DNA of 7,578 bases, taken from DATCYZ01 sp036526195. GTDB taxonomy: Bacteria; Pseudomonadota; Gammaproteobacteria; Burkholderiales; SG8-39. Location of the stretch: positions 1-7,578 of the forward strand of contig DATCYZ010000005.1 of assembly GCA_036526195.1 (NCBI GenBank), in the 5' to 3' direction. Positions 1-4,751 of the stretch are shown here, piece after piece; the first letter of the stretch is position 1, and every line of letters starts with the position of its first letter. Below the pieces are notes generated by a model, which searched no databases, had not been told where the DNA came from, and worked only from the letters and a program-made list of their open reading frames with translations. The position numbers and the translations under genes were made by a program.

Positions 1-72
1 GCGGGCCTCGCGGCGTTCGGCCTGGAACGCTGGACCACGCGCCGGGCCGCACGGACCGCGGCGGGGGTGTAA
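1..72 (+). CDS. C-terminal end of an unidentified upstream gene (partial)
   Basis: Frame 1 is open from the window edge to a TAA at 70-72 and encodes 23 residues ending in ...RTAAGV. The tail is Ala/Arg-rich, with a hydrophobic start (AGLAAFGLE) followed by a basic segment (RWTTRRAAR). This would fit the end of a membrane protein with a positive cytoplasmic tail, but it is too short to name a family. It is called coding because it is the only plus-strand reading that ends just before the next gene's leader and has typical high-GC composition. The 5' part lies outside the window. The downstream gene starts 59 bases later and could be in the same transcript. Confidence 0.5.
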   Translation, partial: AGLAAFGLERWTTRRAARTAAGV

Positions 73-131
73 GGTCAGACTGCGTCGTCCGGTCGCCCGA
101 CCTGCGGGCCGCGCCTCACCGGAGAACGCGC

Positions 132-719
132 ATGAACCCGCGAATCAGCCAGTTGCTCGCGCAGATCACCGCGCTGGAGGACGACCTGCGCGCGGTGCTG
201 CGGGAAGGCGAATCCAGCCTGCTCTACCAGTTGAACGGAAAGCGCATCGAGTTCCAGGGGACGATCCGCGAGACCCATCGAAAGCTGAAGATGGGCATCC
301 TGCGCTGGATTTTCGTCGACCGGCCGCAGAACCTGCTCACCGGGCCGCTGATCTATGGGCTGATCGTGCCGCTCGCCTTTCTTGACCTGTGCGTGACGCT
401 TTACCAGGCGCTCTGTTTCCCGGTGTACCGCATCGCCAAGGCGCGGCGCGCCGACTTCATCGTCTTCGACCACCAGCACCTGCAGTACCTGAACTGGTTC
501 GAGCGCTTCCATTGCAACTACTGCGCCTACGCCACTGGCCTCATCGCCTACACGAGCGAAATCGCCGCGCGCACAGAGCAGTACTTCTGCCCGATCAAGC
601 ATGCGCGCCGCGTCCTCGGCGCGCACCCACGCTACCAGCGCTTCCTCGCCTACGGCGAAGCCGGGGACTACCGCGCGAAACTGGAGGCGTTCCGCCGCGC
701 GCTGGAGAAAGACGGCTGA
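132..719 (+). CDS. Conserved-looking hypothetical protein with one membrane stretch and a Cys/His cluster
   Basis: This encodes 195 residues of unknown function. The ATG at 132 follows a GGAGA at 121-125 with 6-base spacing, which supports the start. Residues about 4-52 are charged and probably helical, possibly a coiled coil. Residues about 71-98 form one long hydrophobic stretch with no signal-peptide character, consistent with a single membrane segment or a re-entrant hairpin. The C-terminal half has a distinctive cluster: Cys128-x2-Cys131 (FHCNYCAY), then Cys153 and His157 (YFCPIKHARR), which could form a metal site. The tail (about 165-195) is basic and helical. The layout resembles an uncharacterised proteobacterial family I recall only by general appearance, so no name is given. 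It converges on the glutathione transferase gene, with 16 bases between the stops. A short GC hairpin (728-746) spans that gap but lacks a T tract. Coding status is strong; function is unknown. Confidence 0.85.
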   Translation: MNPRISQLLAQITALEDDLRAVLREGESSLLYQLNGKRIEFQGTIRETHRKLKMGILRWIFVDRPQNLLTGPLIYGLIVPLAFLDLCVTLYQALCFPVYRIAKARRADFIVFDHQHLQYLNWFERFHCNYCAYATGLIAYTSEIAARTEQYFCPIKHARRVLGAHPRYQRFLAYGEAGDYRAKLEAFRRALEKDG

Positions 720-735
720 GCCGGCGGCGCCCGCC

Positions 736-1359
736 TCAGGTGGGCGGAATCGCCTGCGCCTGGGGCCGCGTCGCCGCGAAGGCGGGACGCGCGTCGAGTC
801 GCGCCTTGAGCGCCGCGAGTCCGGGCGCCGCGGCGCGCCAGTCGCGTTGCGGGTCGCGCAGGTCCAGGTAGCCGAGCGCGCAACCGGCGGCGATCTCCGC
901 GAGCCCGTAGCCGTGCTGCGTGAACCACGGCCCGGCGCCGAGCCGGCGTTCGAGTTCGGCGAGCGCCGGGGAAATCTTCGCGGACTGCCGGGCGATCCAG
1001 TCCGCGCTGCGCCGCTCGGGTGGCCGCGCGCGTTCCAGCGTGATCAGCACCACCGCATCGCAGATCCCGTCGGCGAGGGCCTCGATCTGTCGATGCGCGA
1101 CGCGCGCCATCGACGACGCGGGCAGCACCGCGGGCGGTGCGCCAAGCGCCTCCAGGTAGCCGACGATCACCCGCGAGTCGAACAGCACCTGCCCGTCGTC
1201 CAGCACCAGCGCGGGCACCTTGCCCAGCGGATTCACCGCGCCGACGGCGGCTTCGATCCAGGGGTTGTCGACTTCCAGATCATGCGGGATCTGCTTCTCG
1301 AGCAGCGCGATGCGCACCTTGCGGGCGAACGGGCTCGGGCGCGCGATGATGAGCTTCAT
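736..1359 (-). CDS. Glutathione S-transferase family protein, YibF-like
   Basis: A 207-residue cytosolic protein with the two-domain GST layout. The N-terminal thioredoxin-like domain (about 1-75) begins MKLIIARPSPFARKVRI, where Ser9 sits at the usual catalytic serine position. It then shows NPLGKVPAL with the cis-proline Pro49, and the glutathione-binding pair Asp61-Ser62 (LFDSRVI). The helical C-terminal domain (about 85-200) contains the YibF-type stretch IEALADGI and ends with AEIAAGCALGYLDLR. The similarity to E. coli YibF, judged from memory, runs the whole length, and the size matches. Family members conjugate or reduce electrophiles with glutathione, but the substrate here is unknown. 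The usual N-capping Ser/Thr-x-x-Asp before the core helix reads Gly-Leu-Ala-Glu (152-155); YibF also departs from the canonical box. The gene lies 18 bases downstream of the small four-cysteine gene on the same strand, so the two are probably co-transcribed. Its own ribosome site is weak (GGTGGGG), which favours coupling. Confidence 0.93.
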   Translation of the reverse strand: MKLIIARPSPFARKVRIALLEKQIPHDLEVDNPWIEAAVGAVNPLGKVPALVLDDGQVLFDSRVIVGYLEALGAPPAVLPASSMARVAHRQIEALADGICDAVVLITLERARPPERRSADWIARQSAKISPALAELERRLGAGPWFTQHGYGLAEIAAGCALGYLDLRDPQRDWRAAAPGLAALKARLDARPAFAATRPQAQAIPPT

Positions 1360-1377
1360 CCGGGCCCCACCGAACCG

Positions 1378-1533
1378 CTATTTTCCGGCGCCCTTTGCAT
1401 CGTCGGCCGGCGGTTTCTCCGCCTCGGCGCCGGCGCCTTCCTGGTAATCGCCGATCACGCCTTTCAGCGGACAGGCCGAGACCATCGGGCATTTGCGGCA
1501 GCCGACGGCCAATGCGACGGGACACAGAGTCAT
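1378..1533 (-). CDS. Small four-cysteine hypothetical protein (51 aa)
   Basis: This encodes 51 residues starting MTLCPVALAVGCRKCP, with a TAG at 1378-1380. All four cysteines (4, 12, 15, 21; pattern C-x7-C-x2-C-x5-C) lie in the first 21 residues, suggesting a small metal- or cluster-binding knuckle. The remainder is an Ala/Glu/Lys-rich, probably disordered tail (GAGAEAEKPPADDAKGAGK). An upstream in-frame ATG at 1563 would add ten residues, but the internal ATG at 1533 is preceded by GAGGAGG at 5-base spacing, so the shorter form is preferred. The pattern does not match a classic ferredoxin or rubredoxin, so no function is assigned. It is the first gene of a probable minus-strand pair with the glutathione transferase, 18 bases apart. 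A weak -10-like TAGACT (minus strand, 1571-1566) lies upstream but has no convincing -35. Coding status rests on the strong ribosome site, the clustered cysteines and the gene spacing. Confidence 0.72.
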   Translation of the reverse strand: MTLCPVALAVGCRKCPMVSACPLKGVIGDYQEGAGAEAEKPPADDAKGAGK

Positions 1534-1538
1534 CTGAG

Positions 1539-1545
1539 CCTCCTC
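1539..1545 (-). promoter_or_regulatory. Ribosome binding site that decides the start of the 51-aa gene
   Basis: On the minus strand the sequence reads GAGGAGG, then CTCAG, then ATG (1533). This is a near-perfect Shine-Dalgarno at 5-base spacing. It lies inside the longer reading that would start at 1563, so it argues for initiation at 1533. Confidence 0.75.
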
Positions 1546-1637
1546 AGGGGCGGATAAGCGCATGCAGTCTACGCCTTGAAGTCCCTCGAAGACCCCTGCG
1601 AATCAATCGGGCAATGCGCCAAACGGGTTTATCCAGA

Positions 1638-1684
1638 TCGCCGCTTTTGAATTCGCGGCCTCATCGCGAATTCAAGGGCGGCGA
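1638..1684 (+). repeat. Hairpin A: 20-bp stem, 7-base loop
   Basis: The left arm (1638-1657, TCGCCGCTTTTGAATTCGCG) pairs with the right arm (1665-1684) across the loop GCCTCAT (1658-1664). Eighteen pairs are Watson-Crick and two (stem positions 8 and 9) are T opposite G, which would be G·U wobbles in RNA of the plus strand. The outer TCGCCG/CGGCGA pairs and the loop are shared with hairpins B and C; the middle of the stem is not. Confidence 0.88.
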
Positions 1685-1729
1685 AAACTTGCCTGCGGCG
1701 AACGACAACGCCAGAACGACCGCCCGGTT

Positions 1730-1773
1730 TCGAGGGACTTTGTCCGCATGAAGCCGCGGACAAAGTCCCTCGA
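1730..1773 (-). repeat. Hairpin D: perfect 18-bp stem, inverted member of the family
   Basis: The arms 1730-1747 (TCGAGGGACTTTGTCCGC) and 1756-1773 are perfect inverse complements around an 8-base loop, which is GGCTTCAT on the minus strand. On that strand the flanks are GGTTT, a 7-base spacer, TCG...CGA, then AACC, matching the frame around hairpins A and B in the opposite direction. The stem sequence itself is unrelated to A, B or C. There is no T run on either side, so a simple intrinsic terminator is unlikely. Confidence 0.8.
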
Positions 1774-1826
1774 CTGAGCAAAACCCTCCTTAATTCAGAC
1801 GCCTTGGCACTGGAACCGACATACCC

Positions 1827-1974
1827 GGTTTTTCCAGATCGCCGCTTATTCATTCGCGGCTTCATCGCGAATGAATAGGCGGCGAAACCCTGCCTCCGAT
1901 CAAAGACGACGCCAAACCAGCCGCCGCGGGCAAAGACCCTCGACCCGTCAAAACCCCTTGATCGAAGTCGCCAG
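1827..1974 (+). repeat. Composite hairpin repeat, unit 2 (hairpin B plus half of a D-like hairpin)
   Basis: This is a second copy of the unit at 1626-1805, with its hairpin offset by 201 bases. GGTTT (1827-1831), the spacer TTCCAGA and hairpin B are followed by the tail CTGCCTCCGATCAAAGACG, then GCGGGCAAAGACCCTCGAC (1926-1944), which matches only the plus-strand right arm of hairpin D. The matching left arm and loop are missing, so this D-like half cannot fold. AAAACCCCTTGAT...GTCGCC completes the unit. It ends about 57 bases before the ATG of the oxidase gene, so promoter elements of that gene must lie in or just after it. No convincing -35/-10 pair could be picked out. Confidence 0.72.
1839..1885 (+). 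repeat. Hairpin B: 20-bp stem, 7-base loop
   Basis: The left arm (1839-1858, TCGCCGCTTATTCATTCGCG) pairs with the right arm (1866-1885) across the loop GCTTCAT (1859-1865). The only non-Watson-Crick pair is T·G at stem position 8, the same position as in hairpin A. Compared with A, stem positions 10, 12 and 13 differ, and each is matched by the complementary change in the other arm (T-A to A-T, G-C to T-A, A-T to C-G). Confidence 0.88.
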
Positions 1975-2030
1975 CGTTTTGCCGGTTGCCGCGCTCGATC
2001 GATGGAAAAAATGCGAAACTCGCCCCCCAC

Positions 2031-3131
2031 ATGGACACCGTAGACACCGTCGTCATCGGCGCAGGCGTGGTCGGGCTCGCAATCGCGCGCGAGCTGGCGA
2101 TGGCCGGGCGCGAGGTGGTGATCCTCGAGGCCGAGGACGCGATCGGCATTCACACGAGTTCACGCAACTCGGAAGTGATCCATGCCGGCATCTACTACCC
2201 GAAGGATTCGCTGAAGGCGCGCGCCTGCGTCGAGGGCAAGCAGCTGCTCTATGCCTACTGCGACAGCCATGGGGTGCCGTACCGGCGCTGCGGCAAGCTG
2301 ATCGTCGCCGCGGACGACGCGCAGCACGGCGAACTCGAGGCGATCCGGGCGAAGGCGCACGCCAACGGCGTGCCGGACGTCGACTGGATGACGCGCGAGG
2401 CGGCGATCGCGCTGGAGCCGCAGCTCGCCTGCGTGGCGGCACTGATGTCGCCGTCCACCGGCATCATCGACAGCCACGCGCTGATGCTCGCCTACCTCGG
2501 CGATGCCGAGGCGCACGGCGCGATGCTGGCGCTGAAGAGCCCGCTCGTGCGCGCGGCCCTGCGCCCCGACGGCTTCGAGCTGGAGACCGGCGGGCCGGAC
2601 GCGATGCAACTGCACGCGCGCACGCTGGTGAATTCGGCCGGCCTGACCGCGCCCGGCGTCGCGCGGCGCATCGAGGGGTTTCCCGCGGAACGCGTGCCGC
2701 GCGAGTTCTACGCCAAGGGCAACTATTACTCGCTCGCCGGGCGCTCGCCGTTCTCGCGCCTGGTCTACCCGGTGCCCGAGCCGGGCGGACTCGGGGTGCA
2801 CCTGACCCTCGACCTCGGCGGGCAGGCGCGCTTCGGCCCGGACGTGGAATGGGTGGAGCGGATCGAGTACTCGGTCGACCCGGGGCGCGCGGCGCGCTTC
2901 TATGCCGCGATCCGGCGCTACTGGCCGGCGCTGGCCGACGGCGCGCTCGCGCCGGGCTATGCCGGCATCCGGCCGAAGACCGCCGGGCCGGGCGAGCCGG
3001 CGCCGGACTTCCACATCCAGGGGCCGGGCGAGCACGGCATCCCGGAACTGGTGAACCTGTTCGGCATCGAGTCCCCGGGCCTGACGGCGAGCCTGGCGCT
3101 GGCGCGCGACGTGCGACGCGCGCTCGATTGA
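2031..3131 (+). CDS. FAD-dependent oxidoreductase, L-2-hydroxyglutarate oxidase (LhgO/L2HGDH)-like
   Basis: A 366-residue flavoenzyme of the DAO superfamily. The dinucleotide fold is at the N-terminus: VVIGAGVVG (Gly10, 12, 15), with Glu33 at the end of strand 2 for the FAD ribose. HAGIYYPKDSLKARACVEGK (51-70) and CGKLIVA (87-93) are hallmark segments of the L-2-hydroxyglutarate oxidase group. The C-terminal GIRPK (312-316) and VNLFGIESPGLTASLA (341-356) complete the FAD site. Characterised relatives oxidise L-2-hydroxyglutarate to 2-oxoglutarate, passing electrons to oxygen or quinone. This copy is shorter than E. coli LhgO (about 420 residues), so substrate identity is uncertain; a general 2-hydroxyacid oxidase is possible. 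The ATG at 2031 is chosen because the family begins a few residues before the Rossmann strand; the TTG at 1986 would add 15 unlikely residues. No good Shine-Dalgarno precedes 2031. It is the first gene of the TRAP cluster, 71 bases before the binding-protein gene. Confidence 0.88.
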   Translation: MDTVDTVVIGAGVVGLAIARELAMAGREVVILEAEDAIGIHTSSRNSEVIHAGIYYPKDSLKARACVEGKQLLYAYCDSHGVPYRRCGKLIVAADDAQHGELEAIRAKAHANGVPDVDWMTREAAIALEPQLACVAALMSPSTGIIDSHALMLAYLGDAEAHGAMLALKSPLVRAALRPDGFELETGGPDAMQLHARTLVNSAGLTAPGVARRIEGFPAERVPREFYAKGNYYSLAGRSPFSRLVYPVPEPGGLGVHLTLDLGGQARFGPDVEWVERIEYSVDPGRAARFYAAIRRYWPALADGALAPGYAGIRPKTAGPGEPAPDFHIQGPGEHGIPELVNLFGIESPGLTASLALARDVRRALD

Positions 3132-3190
3132 CACCGCACGAGGCGATGGCTGAAGATTCGCCTGTTCCCGTCCGGGCCGAACGAACTCCT

Positions 3191-3196
3191 GAGGAG
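3191..3196 (+). promoter_or_regulatory. Strong ribosome binding site of the TRAP binding-protein gene
   Basis: GAGGAG lies 6 bases before the ATG at 3203. Its strength contrasts with the weak sites of the oxidase and small-permease genes and fits the higher protein demand for a periplasmic binding protein. It also fixes the start, since the frame is open for over a kilobase upstream. Confidence 0.75.
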
Positions 3197-3202
3197 AAGC
3201 AG

Positions 3203-4183
3203 ATGAACACGCGCAGAACCCTGATTTCCGTCGCGGTTGCCACCGCCTTCGGCCTTGCCGCGGGCGCCGCGCAGGCACAAACCAAGTGGGACATGCCCAC
3301 GCCCTACAGCGACAACGAGTTCCACACGCGCAACGTCAAGACCTTCACCGAGGACGTGGCCAAGGCGACCGGCGGCAAGCTCGCGATCACGGTCCATTCC
3401 AACGGCTCGCTGATCAAGCATCCGGACATCCTGCGCGCGGTGTCGACCGGGCAGGTGAACATCGCCGAGTTCCTGCTCGGCCAGTTCGGCAACGAGGACC
3501 CGGTGTTCGCCGCGGACAACATCCCCTTCGTGGCCGCGGGCTACGACGCGGCGACGAAGTTCTACGCCGCCCAGAAGCCGCTGCTCGAGAAGAAGCTCGC
3601 CGGTCGCGGCCTCACGCTGCTCTACACCGTGCCCTGGCCGGGACAGGGCATCTACACCAAGGAGCCGCTCAAGTCCGTCGAGGACCTGAAGGGCACCAAG
3701 TTCCGCACCTACAGCCCGATGACCGCGCGCATGGCCGAACTCCTCGGCGCCAGCCCGACGGTGATCCAGGTGCCGGAAATCCCGCAGATGTTCGCCACCG
3801 GCGCGGTGCACGCCATGATCACCTCCTCGGCCACCGGCACCTCGACCAAGGCCTGGGAGTTCGTCAAGAACTACTACAACACCGCCGCCTTCCACCCGAA
3901 GAACGCGATCGTGGTGAACACGCGCGCCTTCGCGCGGCTTTCGGCCGACGAGCAGAAGGCGGTCAAGGCCGCCGCCGCGGCCGCCGAGCCGCGCGGCCTG
4001 GAGATGTCGAAGACCCGCGAGAAGGAGGCCAACGAGATGCTGGCCAAGAACGGCATGACGGTGCGCGAACCGGATGCCGCCATGAAGGCCGCCTTCGCCA
4101 AGGTCGGCGACCAGATCCTGCAGGAATGGCTGAAGTCCGCCGGCGCGGACGGGCAGGCCATCATCTCGGCCTATCGCAAGTAA
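3203..4183 (+). CDS. dctP: TRAP transporter periplasmic substrate-binding protein (DctP family)
   Basis: A 326-residue secreted solute receptor. A Sec signal peptide is clear: basic MNTRRT, hydrophobic core (about 7-22), and cleavage after AQA (25/26). The mature protein follows the DctP pattern: a TPYSDNEFHTRNVKTF opening, GGKLAITVHSNGSL (57-70), DILRAVSTGQVNIAEF (75-90), and GTKFRTYSP (164-172), with Arg168 at the position of the carboxylate-binding arginine conserved in TRAP receptors. Then come VPEIPQMFATGAVHAMITSS (190-209) and a helical C-terminal segment. It would capture an organic acid in the periplasm and deliver it to the DctQM permease, driven by an ion gradient. The ligand cannot be deduced. 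The upstream hydroxyacid-oxidase-like gene makes a hydroxycarboxylate a reasonable guess. The gene is followed after 10 bases by the small permease. The symbol denotes the family, not a proven C4-dicarboxylate specificity. Confidence 0.95.
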   Translation: MNTRRTLISVAVATAFGLAAGAAQAQTKWDMPTPYSDNEFHTRNVKTFTEDVAKATGGKLAITVHSNGSLIKHPDILRAVSTGQVNIAEFLLGQFGNEDPVFAADNIPFVAAGYDAATKFYAAQKPLLEKKLAGRGLTLLYTVPWPGQGIYTKEPLKSVEDLKGTKFRTYSPMTARMAELLGASPTVIQVPEIPQMFATGAVHAMITSSATGTSTKAWEFVKNYYNTAAFHPKNAIVVNTRAFARLSADEQKAVKAAAAAAEPRGLEMSKTREKEANEMLAKNGMTVREPDAAMKAAFAKVGDQILQEWLKSAGADGQAIISAYRK

Positions 4184-4193
4184 GCCGGCCCCG

Positions 4194-4751
4194 ATGGCCG
4201 CATCCGGACGCCCGGTCCTGCGCCGGGCGCTGGATCTGCTGTACCTCGCCAGCGGCATCGCCGGCGCGGTCTGCCTCGCCGGCATCGCGGTCGTGATGCT
4301 GGCGCAGGCAGGCATGCGCGAGGCGGGACTCCTGCTGCGCGGCGCCGACGACATCGTCGGCTGGTTGTGCGCGGCCAGCGCCTTCCTCGCGCTCGGCTAC
4401 ACCTTCCGCAAGGGGGAATTGGTGCGGGTCGGCTTGCTGATCGACCGGCTCGCGCCCGCGGCACGCCGCCGCGCGGAGATCCTGTCGCTCGGCGCCGCGC
4501 TGGTGTTCGTCAGCTACCTCGCCTGGGCGGTGCTGCGCTTCGTTTACGAAAGCTGGAAGTTCGAGGAGGTCGCGCAGGGACTGATCCAGATCCCGATCTG
4601 GATCCCGCAGGCGAGCTTCGCGCTTGGCGCCGTCATCTTCTTCATCGCCATCTTCGACGAGTTCATCGTGCTGCTCGCCGGCGGCACGCCGGCGTACCGC
4701 GCGGCCGAGGAAGCGCATCGCGGCGGCGTCGGCCTCGAGGAGGCGCCCTGA
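4194..4751 (+). CDS. dctQ: TRAP transporter small permease (DctQ family)
   Basis: A 185-residue inner-membrane protein with four predicted membrane segments at about 14-38, 52-70, 95-118 and 137-163, the standard DctQ topology. Family-like features are the charged loop FRKGELVRVGLLIDRL (71-86) between segments 2 and 3, and the IPIWIPQASFALG stretch (133-145) at the start of segment 4. DctQ is the obligatory partner of the large permease. The C-terminal tail (about 164-185) is hydrophilic and acidic. The ATG is 10 bases after the dctP stop with only a poor ribosome site, so translation probably depends on the upstream gene. Its TGA overlaps the next ATG by one base (TGATG). No alternative start is convincing because the first membrane segment begins near residue 14. 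Confidence 0.93.
   Translation: MAASGRPVLRRALDLLYLASGIAGAVCLAGIAVVMLAQAGMREAGLLLRGADDIVGWLCAASAFLALGYTFRKGELVRVGLLIDRLAPAARRRAEILSLGAALVFVSYLAWAVLRFVYESWKFEEVAQGLIQIPIWIPQASFALGAVIFFIAIFDEFIVLLAGGTPAYRAAEEAHRGGVGLEEAP
4737..4743 (+). promoter_or_regulatory. Ribosome binding site of the TRAP large-permease gene
   Basis: GAGGAGG is located inside the end of the small-permease gene, 7 bases before the ATG at 4751. It selects that start within an open frame that extends upstream to 4367. Confidence 0.75.

Larger units (their letters stand above)
1626..1805 (+). repeat. Composite hairpin repeat, unit 1 (hairpin A plus inverted hairpin D)
   Basis: This is the first of two tandem, imperfect units in the divergent gap. 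It opens with GGTTT (1626-1630), a 7-base spacer and hairpin A (arms 1638-1657 and 1665-1684). A conserved tail follows, with TTGCCTGCGGCGAAC matching unit 2's CTGCCTCCGATCAAA and continuing to ACGCC. It then contains inverted hairpin D (1730-1773) and ends with AAAACCCTCCTT...GACGCC. The unit is about 180 bases and unit 2 about 148. The difference is essentially a 31-base block (1725-1755), the plus-strand left arm and loop of hairpin D, which unit 2 lacks. The outer limits are set by where the alignment with unit 2 fades and are approximate. There is no open reading frame or transposase inside. It looks like a short non-autonomous intergenic element; its class is unknown to me. Confidence 0.75.

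Noticed and set aside
728..746. GC hairpin between the convergent 132-719 and glutathione transferase genes as a terminator
   Set aside because: The 8-pair stem has a 3-base loop and a wobble, overlaps the transferase stop codon and has no T run. A hairpin of this size is expected often by chance at this GC content.
1534..1563. Longer 61-residue form of the four-cysteine protein
   Set aside because: The GAGGAGG ribosome site lies inside this extension at ideal spacing to the ATG at 1533.
1730..1773. Hairpin D as an intrinsic terminator
   Set aside because: Neither strand has a T tract after the stem, and it lies between divergent starts where no gene ends.
1638..1885. Integron attC recombination sites (variable palindromes with conserved ends)
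   Set aside because: The general idea fits, but the core-site consensus GTTRRRY/RYYYAAC is not placed at the ends of the arms, and no cassette gene or integrase is present.
1626..1974. CRISPR array
   Set aside because: There are only two long, imperfect units with internal palindromes, no short regular repeats with unique spacers, and no cas genes.
1986..2030. Earlier TTG start for the oxidase
   Set aside because: The added residues MPRSIDGKNAKLAPH have no family counterpart. The Rossmann strand begins right after the ATG at 2031, although neither start has a good ribosome site.
1871..3202. In-frame upstream extension of the TRAP binding-protein frame, giving one 770-residue protein
   Set aside because: The extension overlaps the well-supported oxidase gene in another frame and reads as Arg/Gly/Ala-rich shadow sequence. 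The signal peptide and GAGGAG site place the start at 3203.
2957..4354. Long minus-strand open frames opposite the TRAP genes (also 4922-6073 and 5941-7356)
   Set aside because: They lie antisense to clear protein families, are His/Arg/Asp-rich and show no recognisable motif; these are typical artefacts of high-GC coding DNA.
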